Positions 34,275 to 43,345 of a stretch of DNA of 64,000 bases are shown here, piece by piece. The notes beneath the pieces are model-generated. The model was not told the origin of the DNA. It was given only the letters and a program-made list of their open reading frames with translations, and did not search any database. Each line of letters opens with the position of its first letter. Position 1 is the first letter of the stretch. Position numbers and translations under genes: made by a program. This DNA comes from Symbiodinium natans (lineage: Eukaryota > Sar > Dinophyceae > Suessiales > Symbiodiniaceae), in the NCBI GenBank assembly GCA_905221605.1, contig CAJNDS010002484.1:1-64000 (forward strand), written 5' to 3'.

Positions 34275-35180
34275 GCTCCACCAACCACTCAACCCGTCCA
34301 GGTATTCTGCAAGGCGCCGAGACGTTGAGTATCTCCTCGGCATCCTCCTGCCGGCCCCAGCTCGAGTCCCTAGCCCTAAGCCTTCGAGCTAGGGGGGGTT
34401 TAGGGTTTAGGGCTCAGGGTTTCGGGGTTCGGGTTTTAGGGTTTAGGGTTTCGGGTTTAGGGTTTAGGGTTTAGGGGGGGGGGGGGGGGCTTTGGGTATT
34501 CTGAAAGTTTTAGGGTCTTAGGGGTATGGTTGGGTCCCCTGTTAGATACCCCTTATATACACTATACAACTGCTTTGCCCGTGGGATCCGTCTTGGAGGT
34601 TTATGGGTAGATATAAGTGGGGTTATAAGTAGGGTAGGTTCAACTATATCTGCTTCAGACCTTTTATAGGCACTTGCAACGCTACTCAATATCTTCCTGA
34701 TTGCAAGAGTTCTGTCGAGCAGGCGGTAAATGGGGCAAGGATCACATACACTGGAGCGCGTTGATGGGAGTGAGCGCTTCTGGTTTCCGCGCTTAGGTCG
34801 TACGTGACGGGTCAGGGGTAACTAGAAGTGTCCATGAACCTGCAATGACGTTCAAGACTATAAGGGATCGTTATTCGCAAATATACCCCGACCCCTAGAT
34901 TGAACCATAAACACCTTGGGGACTGAGAGGCCACAAGGCACCCAAGCTCCTCGTCATCAGAATCCACCGAGGGCAGCTGGTCTCCCTCCGGTGCACTTTT
35001 TACTTTGGGGTCTAAACCCTAAACCCTAGACCCTAAACCTGGCTTTATTTCTTAATGAGGCCTGAGGGTTTTGTGTTCCCCAGTAGCTTCAGGGTTGTTT
35101 TGGGGTCTCTCCATACCCGGACCCCTGAACCCGAAGAGCTGAGCCCCTCAACCGTACAGTAAAAAACCCTCAGCCTCTGA
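34275..35180. other. Spacer with a probable long family A copy
   Basis: TTTAGGG units at 34398-34470 are followed by a G-run, then a possible family A copy at 34591-34845 with 100 bp of unrelated DNA between its halves. No supportable gene. Confidence 0.45.
34591..34845. mobile_element. Possible family A element carrying an insertion
   Basis: The left end TCTTGGAGGTTTATGGGTAG and right end CCATGAACCTGCAA are weak inverted relatives of the family A termini, with TATAAGTGGGGTTATAAGTA after the left end. At 255 bp it is far longer than other copies. Confidence 0.4.
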
Positions 35181-35199
35181 GACCCTTAGCAAGTCCCAA

Positions 35200-35345
35200 C
35201 CCTAAACCTTAAAACCTAAACCCTAAACCCTAACCCTAAACCCTAAACCCTAAGCCCTAAACCCGAAACCCTAAACCCTAAACCCTAACCCTAAACCCTA
35301 AACCCTAAACCCCAAACATCCCCAAACCCTAAACCCTAAACCCAA
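35200..35345 (-). repeat. CCCTAAA array
   Basis: About 19 units with small variants. Confidence 0.96.
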
Positions 35346-35467
35346 ACACGAAGTTGTGCGTCGAAGCGCCTGTGCTGTGCTCCCGGTTGACGTGACGTTA
35401 TTCGCCCAAGTCGCGCTGCGTTTTGGTACCTCCAGGCCTGGCTCCTGGGGGGCGCTTGAGCAGGGCT

Positions 35468-35620
35468 TACTTGAAGGTTCATGGTACTTACTAGCCAAGT
35501 ACAAGCTGTACTTATGACATATGACCCACTTCTAAGCCCCTTAAAAGCCCTAATGTGGTTATTTTCTGCGGTGATAAGTACAGTTATAATTGGTGAATAA
35601 GTACCATGAACCTCCAAGTA
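35468..35620. mobile_element. Family A MITE-like element, best-preserved copy
   Basis: 153 bp. Terminal inverted repeats TACTTGAAGGTTCATGGTAC and GTACCATGAACCTCCAAGTA match at 19 of 20 positions. Inner inverted segments GTACAAGCTGTACTTATGAC and GATAAGTACAGTTATAATTG flank the centre CACTTCTAAGCCCCTTAAAA. There is no open frame, as expected for a short non-autonomous palindromic element. Confidence 0.88.
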
Positions 35621-35842
35621 AGGCCCTTAACCCCAAAGGGTGAGGGTTCATGGTTTAGGGGTCTTTTTTGCTCTTTTGCTGGCGCCACCCCGCCGACAAA
35701 CCCTAAAAGCCCTAAACTCGTGCACCTCAAACCCCCTCAAAAAACTCCCAAAAACCCCAAACACAACCAAACCTTAAAAAACCCTGGCTCTCGGCTCTGT
35801 CCTCCTCTTGAAGCTCATCCTTGGGAGGCAGGGGGGCTGGCG

Positions 35843-36045
35843 GTTTAAGGTGTAGGGTTTAAGGTTTAGGGTTGTGGGTTTAGGGTTTAGGGTTTCGGGT
35901 TAGAGTTTAGGGTTTAGGGTTTAGGGTGTAGAGTTTAGGGTTTAGGGTTTAGGGTTTAGGGTTTAGGGTTTAGGGTTTAGGGTTTAGGGCTTAGGGTTTA
36001 GGGTGTAGAGTTTAGGGTTTAGGGTTTAAGGTTTAGGGTTTAGGG
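35843..36045 (+). repeat. TTTAGGG array, target of the LTR insertion
   Basis: About 28 partly degenerate heptamers run directly into the 5' LTR. The array resumes in the same orientation for about three units after the 3' LTR at 44889. Confidence 0.96.
36041..36045 (+). repeat. Candidate target-site duplication (left TAGGG)
   Basis: TAGGG precedes the 5' LTR and also follows the 3' LTR (44889-44893). The 5-bp length suits copia-type integration, but inside TTTAGGG repeats the match could be chance. Confidence 0.55.
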
Positions 36046-36334
36046 TGCGGAGCTGCAGTTTGTATTGTGGAAAAGAGTTGGTGTTGAAGGATAAAGGGTC
36101 AATGAACCCGGTAACCTTTCTGGCTCAAGGATGGCCAGTCCGTCCAAAGAAAACAGTCCGTGTTTGGGAGTGAGGGTTGGGTTAGTGCCCCTCTACTTGT
36201 GTAAGGGTGCCCCTTCCTTTGGCTTGGTGAACTTTAGCCCTGTGGGTTCGTCTTTCTGGTTCGTTCTGGGAAATTCATTCAGGCAACTGTTGAGGGTTGA
36301 TATCCTGGTTAGCCCCCTTTCGGTTGCCCCCGTA
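36046..36334 (+). repeat. 5' long terminal repeat
   Basis: 289 bp starting TGCGGAGCTGCAG and ending GGTTGCCCCCGTA, with no difference seen by eye from the 3' copy at offset 8554. It contains a spliced-leader-like motif at 36108-36129, followed at once by GATGG. It should carry the promoter and polyadenylation functions, but I see no canonical TATA box. Confidence 0.93.
36108..36129 (+). promoter_or_regulatory. DinoSL-like motif in the 5' LTR
   Basis: GTAACCTTTCTGGCTCAAG matches the last 19 nt of the dinoflagellate spliced leader (recalled as GTAGCCATTTTGGCTCAAG) at 16 positions, including all nine at the 3' end. The same motif is at 44662-44683 in the 3' LTR. It may be a captured trans-spliced leader marking the start of R. 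Confidence 0.5.
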
Positions 36335-36348
36335 GGTTATGAGCCCAA
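36335..36348 (+). other. Primer binding site (initiator tRNA-Met half)
   Basis: GGTTATGAGCCCAA begins at the first base after the LTR. Its complement, TTGGGCTCATAACC, is the anticodon stem-loop of an initiator tRNA-Met (anticodon CAU). This places the element with copia/Ty5-type priming rather than 3'-CCA priming. Confidence 0.8.
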
Positions 36349-36401
36349 ATTAGGTTCCCTGCGGTTGAGTGTTCTCCTAAGGTTTTTGGGATCAAGAAGC
36401 A

Positions 36402-37718
36402 ATGCCTTCTCCCAAGCGATGGCTCCAGCCTTCCTCGGATGGTGGTCAGAATGGTGGAGCTGGAAATGGTGCAGCTGAGTCTCTGGGTGAAAGGGCGGTG
36501 CTGGAAGAGGTAATGCCTGGCGCTGAAGAACATCTGGAAGAAGCCTTGGTTGCAGAAGGCCCCAATGTGGGTATGAATCCCAATGTGGATATGGTTAGCA
36601 ATGCTGAAGCTGAAGGACGTGCTGTCTCTGTATCGCCAAAGCCTGGTAAAAAAAGGAACTGGGACGCGACTGGTGGTATAGACCGTGAAATGGAGGTGAC
36701 TGTTTTACGCGTGTTGCAAAAGCATGGGTATCAGCCGTCGACTTCAACTTCGGGCCGAATGGTGGATCAAGGGTCTCAGACCAATCTGAGTGGAGAGGTG
36801 CTGCAAGCTGCCAGGAGGCCTCTGAACAAGATTAAAGGGGATCCCTCGGCGAGTTCCCTAGGTGGTGGAAGCGGTTACGAACAGAAGGGCGCGGACAGCT
36901 TTGAAGCTGCACCAACTGCTGAATACGCCATGGGGGAGGAGGAGATCTTACAGATGGAGGCTGAAAGGTTGCGCCAGTTGTCAGAAGAAGAGGATGAGAT
37001 GCGTCAAGTCTCTGAAATGGATGGTTTTCGGAAAGATGAGCATCTGATCAAAGCGTGTGATGGGACAACGTGGGAATGGCACTTCCACGAAGATGGGAGA
37101 CAATATTACTACTGCCTGGATACGCAGGAAAGCAAGTGGACATTGCCGGCTGTAGGTGAAAAGATGAAGAGTGACGAGGTGGTTGAGTCTCCTTCGGGCA
37201 ATGAGCTGGAAATGGAGGCTGCACTGGGTCCTTCATCATCTACTCCGACGCCTGAGTCTACGAGGGCATTCCAGGGTAGTGTAAATAGTGTAGGTGAAAA
37301 GGATTTTTCCTCTACTATCGGGGATAGCGGTTTTAGGGCTGGTGGTGACGCCCAGACCTCGGGTTCTCCTGATGAGGAAGGAATTTCTGGAATCCGAGCA
37401 GACATCGCTGGAGAACATCTGGATCGGGAAGAAATGGAAGCGCTTTCTGAGGGTGTGGCAGCGGTGGAATCGGTGGGTCCAGAGGAAAAAATGCCCAATG
37501 CGGAGATTGGAACTGTGTCGGCTGCGGAAGAGCGAGTGGTGGATGTGGTACCTGTCGTTCAGGAAGGTGGTCCTGGAGATTTGGATGACGGAGGGAAAAA
37601 GTTGTGCGTTACGACTGAGGAGGTCTCTTCGTTTGGTGCCAAGAATCCTGCCATTCAAGGGAAAAAAGAAGCTTCTGGAATAGCTGGAGACACGGTTGAT
37701 CTGAAAGATGAGGCCTGA
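36402..37718 (+). CDS. ORF1: acidic protein with a WW domain
   Basis: 438 codons from the ATG at 36402, the first ATG of this frame after the primer binding site. Residues 1-215 are low-complexity and acidic, with a possible helical charged segment at about 178-205 (EEEILQMEAERLRQL). Residues about 222-250 form a WW domain: W224, then GRQYYYCLDTQESKW (second Trp W246) and P249. The usual Asn after YYY is Cys. WW domains bind proline-rich peptides, so a role in particle assembly or host-factor docking is possible but inferred. The rest (251-438) is acidic and unstructured-looking. It stops at TGA 37716-37718. The reading continues with similar composition in the -1 frame (ORF2), so ORF1 and ORF2 may be one protein split by a frameshift. 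Confidence 0.75.
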   Translation: MPSPKRWLQPSSDGGQNGGAGNGAAESLGERAVLEEVMPGAEEHLEEALVAEGPNVGMNPNVDMVSNAEAEGRAVSVSPKPGKKRNWDATGGIDREMEVTVLRVLQKHGYQPSTSTSGRMVDQGSQTNLSGEVLQAARRPLNKIKGDPSASSLGGGSGYEQKGADSFEAAPTAEYAMGEEEILQMEAERLRQLSEEEDEMRQVSEMDGFRKDEHLIKACDGTTWEWHFHEDGRQYYYCLDTQESKWTLPAVGEKMKSDEVVESPSGNELEMEAALGPSSSTPTPESTRAFQGSVNSVGEKDFSSTIGDSGFRAGGDAQTSGSPDEEGISGIRADIAGEHLDREEMEALSEGVAAVESVGPEEKMPNAEIGTVSAAEERVVDVVPVVQEGGPGDLDDGGKKLCVTTEEVSSFGAKNPAIQGKKEASGIAGDTVDLKDEA

Positions 37719-38815
37719 GCGCCAATGAAGCGCGGGTCAATGTGCCAGATAGTACCTGGAGTGCAGAGGAAGCACGGGTTGAGGCACATATGGTGTCACG
37801 TTCCGCGGACGACTGCAACAATGGAGCGCAGGTCTCCGTAGCAGCTGACGACGGAGGTTCACAGGTGGACGCACTGGTGCAACCTGAAGTTAGCAGCGAG
37901 GAACGAAATGGCAAAGGCTACACCGGAGCCAATGTGGCAGCTGTGGCCAACGATAGTGGTGATTCTCTTTTGGAAACCATGGAGCCAAAGGAGCCTGCGG
38001 TGGAAGAAAATGTGCCTGCCGCGGATGAGCAATCCAACAGCCCTGCAGTGGAAGAAAATTTGCCTGCTGCAGAAGGTTTGATAAAAGACTCCAATGGTGG
38101 GTCCACTCCCACGAAGGGGGAAGTATTGCCGTCTGAAAGCTTGCCGGAAGTCGACACCGAGCGAACTGTAACAGATGAGGCAAAGCCATTGGCTGGAAAA
38201 GAGGAAGGTCCTGAACCCCTTGAGCACAAGGTGGATGATCTTGTGGGACTCCTGCAGGAGCAGGACAAGCAGCTTGACCCAAAGGTGGAAACAAGGGATG
38301 TTCCAGGAGCCGATGACACAGAGATGGTTTCTGAAGAACAGGCAAAGGAAGTGCCCAATGAGGGAGCCTTGGTGACACCTGGGGAGCATTGTTATCAAGC
38401 AGGAGATAGGATCACTGCTCTGGTGCGTTGCATCAATGTATATGGAGCTTTTTTGGAACACGGTGATCTGAATGTGCTGATTCCTGAAGAAGGGAAAAAT
38501 ACACCTTCTTTCAACATTGGTGACACTGTCTGTACGACAGTGAAGAGGGTGGATGATGATGGCACTGTAATTGTTTATTCCTACCTGGTTTTTGAAGAGG
38601 ACGAGGAGGACTCTTCTCCAGCGCAGCGCAAATGGAAAGACGGCGGCTGGGATGCGTGGTGGGAAAATTCATGGTGTGCTGGTCAATGGTACCAAGATTC
38701 CAACGGTCAATGGGACTGGAAATGGGAAGAAGAGCAATCCGATGAGTGGTTTGCTGATCAGGAGTTATCCTCAGAAGAACAAGAGGAAAGGCAACTCTAT
38801 GGAGAAAAGATCTAG
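37712..38815 (+). CDS. ORF2: acidic linker, S1-like RNA-binding domain, W-rich tail
   Basis: The frame opens at 37712 after a stop and overlaps the end of ORF1 by 7 nt. Its first ATG is at 37790, so an independent start there or a -1 shift from ORF1 are both possible. Counting from codon 37742, residues 85-110 hold a duplicated PAVEENxPAA motif. Residues about 214-282 look like an S1/OB fold: YQAGDRITALVRCINVYGAF, then a LIPEE strand, FNIGDTVCTTVKRVDDDGTV and a closing strand. Residues 298-336 are tryptophan-rich (WDAWWENSWCAGQWY). The frame ends at UAG 38813-38815 but continues without shift into ORF3. S1 domains bind RNA, which fits a Gag-like role. Confidence 0.7.
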   Translation, partial: GLSANEARVNVPDSTWSAEEARVEAHMVSRSADDCNNGAQVSVAADDGGSQVDALVQPEVSSEERNGKGYTGANVAAVANDSGDSLLETMEPKEPAVEENVPAADEQSNSPAVEENLPAAEGLIKDSNGGSTPTKGEVLPSESLPEVDTERTVTDEAKPLAGKEEGPEPLEHKVDDLVGLLQEQDKQLDPKVETRDVPGADDTEMVSEEQAKEVPNEGALVTPGEHCYQAGDRITALVRCINVYGAFLEHGDLNVLIPEEGKNTPSFNIGDTVCTTVKRVDDDGTVIVYSYLVFEEDEEDSSPAQRKWKDGGWDAWWENSWCAGQWYQDSNGQWDWKWEEEQSDEWFADQELSSEEQEERQLYGEKI

Positions 38816-41800
38816 AGAGCTCTTCTGGAGGATGGAAAAGCTGATAAGGCCTATGTGGGCAAAATCACTGGGATGTTGCTGAGTCGTACAATAGACGTGG
38901 TGATGGAGTGTGTTGCAGATCATGCATTCCTGAACGCGGAAGCTCGGCGTGCATACGGCATCTTGCAAAGTGATGGTTGGAAGCCCGATGGTACAGAATG
39001 TGCAGGCTTGGGAAAGACAACCACCTTTTCCCGAAAGCAGTACCACAACGCGCTCTACGAACTGGCACGTAAGAAAAGGAGATTTAGTGGACCAGTCGTG
39101 GGTGAAGCGGTGGCAATGTTGCTAAGCCAAGGCAAAGATGAACTTTGGAATGCGCTTTGGCTGGATACCAAGCGGTTTTTGCAGGAGCTTGATGGTGCAG
39201 TTGAATCTATGAGTAAAAGAGAAAACAAGCCAATGGAAGCCTACATGGATCCAGATCAGTATAGGAAGGCTCACATGACGCCAAAAACTGTGTCACCAGG
39301 GCACAGCAAGCTGTGCAAGTTTTTCAATCAGGGAAGGTGTCGCAATGGAGATGAGTGTTCCTATGAACATCGTCGTTATGGTGAAGGTTGGCCAGGAGGA
39401 GGACCAACTGAGCCAAAGAACAGCCAAAAAGCTGGAGACGAGGATGGGGACATTGGTGACCCTCCTACAGAGGAAGGCACAGTGGATGAGGCACAGCAGG
39501 AGCGGGAGGATTCAGCTTTCAGAGCCAAGTACAACTTTGGTAAAGGTGCATCAAAGGGTGAGTCTGTGTCAGTCGAGCCAAAGAGGCAAATGTGTCTGTA
39601 TTACAACCAAGGAGGTTGTAAATACGGAAATTCCTGCAGATATTCGCACGACGAAAAAGCGGTTTTGGAAGGGACTTGGGAACCCGGCAGATCCTGGGAC
39701 AATGCTTCTCGGAAAGCCATAAGGGACGCAGGGTTCCATCATTGCTGCTTCGACTACTACCTCAAAGGGAAATGTCGCGTGCGATATGGTTGCAAGTATT
39801 CCCACGACGAAATGTCTGAAGAGCGACTGGCCCAACTGAAGCATCTGGCGAATGTGGCGAACCATGTTTCGTTTCAAAGAGGAAGAGGATTGGAGATTTC
39901 CGACAGGAACACCTTCCAACCACCGGTAAGTGGGGGAGCGGAATCTTCATCATCTTCGGCACCACAGGCGTTGCAAATGACCAATGTGTCAAAGAAAACA
40001 GGTGAGGGTGATACACTGGATGGAGCAGATGGAGATGTACAAAAGGATTCGGTGGCAGAGTCTACCACGGTACGTCTTCAGAATCCAGAAGAGCCAATAG
40101 AAAATTGGATGGCTCGCAACAAACACTTGTGGGTGTATACACCTCACGCAAGTGACGTGATGATCAAACTTGGTGTAACCAATGTCAGAGAGCTACAAGA
40201 GTATATCTTCGTGGAGGATTTGGTGGAAAAAGGGGTTAACAAGGTGACGGCCTGCAAAATTCTGCAATTGGTGGGTGGTGTTCATTACCGGCCAATGTCG
40301 CCGGATGTGGCTGTGTCTACCAACGCATCGGTACGCATGGAGCAATCTTCTGGAAGCCGTGAAGCTGGAAGAGGTGGGGTGAGAACTATCTCTCAGGTGC
40401 GTGAAGCTGAAGGTCCTGGTACAAAGGAGATGCCGCGAGGGTCTTATCGAGAGATTTTCGACACAGGCAAGTACCGTGACGCTTGGACGCTTGCGCAGAG
40501 ATCCCCGCTGTGCGTGCAGAGGTTGCGATTGGTGGGAGTTGGAATGCCACCGGTGAACCCGCCAACAAAGGCGTATCGGTCAAGATCAAGCCCTTTTAGA
40601 AGGGGAAGGCCCTTGCTGGATCGGAAACAGGTGCGACTGGTGCCACGCTCTCGCTCACAACGGCGTGTGCAGCCGGCGGAAGTGGTGGAAAAGCCAAAGC
40701 CACTGGAACCGGTAAAGCCTCGTGGTGGTTTGTCGTACCCATTCAGCAGAGCGTGGGCAGATTTGGTGGATGATGATGATCAGGCAGGAGCTCTGGTCTC
40801 CTATGCTGATTCCTCAGGTGATTCAAGCGAGGAAGAAACCAACAGCGCGCGACACCTGCGGGAAACCTTTTTGCGAGAAAGGGATACACAAAGAACTGAG
40901 ACACGTGGCAATGTTCCACTTGCTGGTTCTTCAAGCTCCAATGATGGGCAGAAAAAATCGGTTCACCTTGGCGAAGGGCGCGACAAAGCGTCGCGGGGGG
41001 AGACCCGCCAAGAAGTGACTTCTCAAGTTTTTTCGCTACCACAACCTTCTCGTCGAACTGAGCAGTCTCAAAAAAGAGCAAGGGATGGCTCAGTTATAGT
41101 TGGTTCGCTGGCGGTGGGCTCCACGGATGAGGTTTTACCTGGGCAAGGCGTTGCTGGACAGGTGAACGTATCTGAAAGCGCTCAAGTTCTACCTGGGCAA
41201 GAAGTGGCTGGACAGGAGACGGCGCTAGAAGGAGCAGTGCAAATTCCTGGCGAGGAGACTGATCAAAAAGAGGGAGAAGGTGGGAGCAATGAACTCCGGG
41301 GTGATGGTGCGAAGATATTGGATGTTAGTCCGGTGAAGAAGGACCATCAGCAATTGCTTACTAAAGGCCTTCTGAAGCAGATTTATTGGAAGGTTGCTGT
41401 CGGCAAGTTGCCTGTGGGGCAAAGGGACTGTCAGAAGGGGTCCAATAAAATGGATCGAAATTTAGTTATTAGCATGTCATCCGAAGGTGCAAGCGAACAG
41501 GATTTGAACCTGGCACTGGTGGACGATGCTGATCAGTCAATGGATGATGGTACATTGGTGGTTATGGTGTGTGACCCACGAACGCTGATTCAGTCGCCAA
41601 CAACTGATTGGGTTACGCGTCGCGGTTTGACCGATCGTACCATCTGGCCGGCAATAGCGACTGCAGCACAGAGGATATGTGCTGAAATGGTTCAAGTGGA
41701 TGAACTGAACGCCCAGTTGGAGACTGGGACACTCCTTTTTCAAAGGAGAGATCAAGGACATTATGGTGATTTGCATCATTCGTTCCATGAAAATCCGTGC

Positions 41801-43345
41801 TTGCCGGCGGTGGGAAATTATCCTCTCTCGGTGATGGGTGCATTGATGTCTCCTGGCCTGGAAGGGGAATTCAGAAATACTGAAAAGTTTGGAACTGCTA
41901 TGGAGGCAATCGCCTACGATTGGAGTCGCAGTCCGGGCATGGAAGTTCACGTTGAACTTATGGCGAGGGTAGCCAAATTGGTTGCTCCGTTCCTTACCCT
42001 AGGAGGCCAAGGGTCGGTGGTGAATTCAGAATTTCTCTGGCAGCGCGGGAGGGATCAAATGATGGAGTTCCTTCAGGCGGCGACTTGTGCTGATCAATTG
42101 GAGGTTCTCTGGAAAAGGATGGACGACGATGCTGACGAGGAAGTGGATCCTTCAGGGATGGTGCTGGAGATTCTCGGACAGCAAGATGCGGTACTTGAAC
42201 AAGGGATCAATGAATCCCCTATTCCCATCGAAGATGCTGGAAGTGAGACAATTGGTGACACTGGAAGGGATGGCAAAGCGCCAGAAGTTTCTCCAGAAGA
42301 GGAGACATCCAGTGGTTCATCAAGATTGGCAGGCACCAGAATGTTCTTGTGGTCGGTGTATTCTCGCGTCGCTTCCAACTGGGATTTCTCTACGCAGGAC
42401 CGCACTACTGGTAGGATCTTTGACAGCACGAAGGGGTATCCTGGTGAAGGACCGGACAATGGTGACGATTTTTCCTCTAAGAGGAACTTACCCTGGATCT
42501 CTGAAGATTACCTCGACGAAGTGGTGTCAAAAAAGATGGAAAGGTCTTCAGATATGGATGGGTTGGATGGGTTTGTTCCGGAAAGTGAGGGACAGTCGGA
42601 AAAGGTAGAGGTGGAGAATGTTACTGCCTCTAGAATTCTTATGGCTCTTTGGAAAAAGGGATATAGAGCTGGGTATAGGAGGTTGTGTCGTTCGAATGTA
42701 TCTGGATCCAAGGTTGGAGCAATGAATCATCCAATCAAAAAGGTGCGGAAGATCGGCACTAGAAAGGCCTTCGTGAAAACGTTCAATGTTTTTGGATCGT
42801 CTCAGCATGGCTCAGGAGCTGGTGGAAAACCAATCATGAAGGTGGTAGGACCAAGGCCAGGTTTTCCAGCTGTACTCAAGGCATCAAATACTGATAGCAC
42901 CTTGGGTGAAGGGAGCAGTTCTCAGGTACATGGCAATGTTCATGTAGAGCAGAATCGCCCTATGGACCGGTACGAGGCGGAGCGTCTGGAGAAGAGGAAG
43001 AAAGGCTTCTGCTATTGGTTCAGCAGGGGAAAAGATCGCTGCAAATTCGGTGAGAGTTGCAAATTCATCCATTCAGAAGATGATGTGGTGCTACAATCGT
43101 ATTGGTGCAAGTACTATGTGGCTGGGAGACACTGCTTCTCTGGAGAGAACTGTAAGTTCTCACACAATGCAACTGGTGTAAGGTGTATCCAGTTTGCTCA
43201 GTCTGGGAAGTGCCGTTATGGGGACAAGTGTGTCTTTGAGCATGGTGATCCGCTGGATGGACAGAGGCCAAGGTCTCCAAGGACGCCCCCAAGGGATAGT
43301 CCAAGGAGAAGTGCTGGTACAAGAGGTGGAGGAAAGGAGATTTGA
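38816..43345 (+). CDS. ORF3: large protein with two CCCH zinc-finger triads
   Basis: This frame directly continues ORF2 after one UAG and stays open for about 1510 codons. There is no ATG until 38873. Counting from the GTG at 38855, three N-terminal fingers are C154-C162-C168-H172, C247-C255-C261-H265 and C298-C307-C313-H317. Three C-terminal fingers are C1386-C1396-C1402-H1406, C1418-C1427-C1433-H1437 and C1444-C1453-C1459-H1463. Spacings are C-x7-9-C-x5-C-x3-H, the RNA-binding CCCH class. A helical stretch at about 416-476 faintly resembles a SAM domain. Residues 573-605 are Arg/Ser-rich, and VLPGQxVAGQ is duplicated at 760-787. No DDE integrase, YxDD reverse transcriptase or aspartic protease active-site context is visible; the DTG at 536 has no protease-like neighbours. 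A nucleic-acid-binding Gag-like function is inferred. Confidence 0.75.
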   Translation, partial: RALLEDGKADKAYVGKITGMLLSRTIDVVMECVADHAFLNAEARRAYGILQSDGWKPDGTECAGLGKTTTFSRKQYHNALYELARKKRRFSGPVVGEAVAMLLSQGKDELWNALWLDTKRFLQELDGAVESMSKRENKPMEAYMDPDQYRKAHMTPKTVSPGHSKLCKFFNQGRCRNGDECSYEHRRYGEGWPGGGPTEPKNSQKAGDEDGDIGDPPTEEGTVDEAQQEREDSAFRAKYNFGKGASKGESVSVEPKRQMCLYYNQGGCKYGNSCRYSHDEKAVLEGTWEPGRSWDNASRKAIRDAGFHHCCFDYYLKGKCRVRYGCKYSHDEMSEERLAQLKHLANVANHVSFQRGRGLEISDRNTFQPPVSGGAESSSSSAPQALQMTNVSKKTGEGDTLDGADGDVQKDSVAESTTVRLQNPEEPIENWMARNKHLWVYTPHASDVMIKLGVTNVRELQEYIFVEDLVEKGVNKVTACKILQLVGGVHYRPMSPDVAVSTNASVRMEQSSGSREAGRGGVRTISQVREAEGPGTKEMPRGSYREIFDTGKYRDAWTLAQRSPLCVQRLRLVGVGMPPVNPPTKAYRSRSSPFRRGRPLLDRKQVRLVPRSRSQRRVQPAEVVEKPKPLEPVKPRGGLSYPFSRAWADLVDDDDQAGALVSYADSSGDSSEEETNSARHLRETFLRERDTQRTETRGNVPLAGSSSSNDGQKKSVHLGEGRDKASRGETRQEVTSQVFSLPQPSRRTEQSQKRARDGSVIVGSLAVGSTDEVLPGQGVAGQVNVSESAQVLPGQEVAGQETALEGAVQIPGEETDQKEGEGGSNELRGDGAKILDVSPVKKDHQQLLTKGLLKQIYWKVAVGKLPVGQRDCQKGSNKMDRNLVISMSSEGASEQDLNLALVDDADQSMDDGTLVVMVCDPRTLIQSPTTDWVTRRGLTDRTIWPAIATAAQRICAEMVQVDELNAQLETGTLLFQRRDQGHYGDLHHSFHENPCLPAVGNYPLSVMGALMSPGLEGEFRNTEKFGTAMEAIAYDWSRSPGMEVHVELMARVAKLVAPFLTLGGQGSVVNSEFLWQRGRDQMMEFLQAATCADQLEVLWKRMDDDADEEVDPSGMVLEILGQQDAVLEQGINESPIPIEDAGSETIGDTGRDGKAPEVSPEEETSSGSSRLAGTRMFLWSVYSRVASNWDFSTQDRTTGRIFDSTKGYPGEGPDNGDDFSSKRNLPWISEDYLDEVVSKKMERSSDMDGLDGFVPESEGQSEKVEVENVTASRILMALWKKGYRAGYRRLCRSNVSGSKVGAMNHPIKKVRKIGTRKAFVKTFNVFGSSQHGSGAGGKPIMKVVGPRPGFPAVLKASNTDSTLGEGSSSQVHGNVHVEQNRPMDRYEAERLEKRKKGFCYWFSRGKDRCKFGESCKFIHSEDDVVLQSYWCKYYVAGRHCFSGENCKFSHNATGVRCIQFAQSGKCRYGDKCVFEHGDPLDGQRPRSPRTPPRDSPRRSAGTRGGGKEI

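Noticed and set aside
40440-40500. Aspartic protease motif (DTG) in ORF3
   Set aside because: The local context REIFDTGKYRDAW lacks the hydrophobic strand before and the Ala/Ser after DTG, and the second conserved region is absent.
41500-41560. Reverse transcriptase YxDD-like box in ORF3 (LALVDDADQSMDD)
   Set aside because: There are no surrounding reverse transcriptase motifs, and the stretch is simply acidic.
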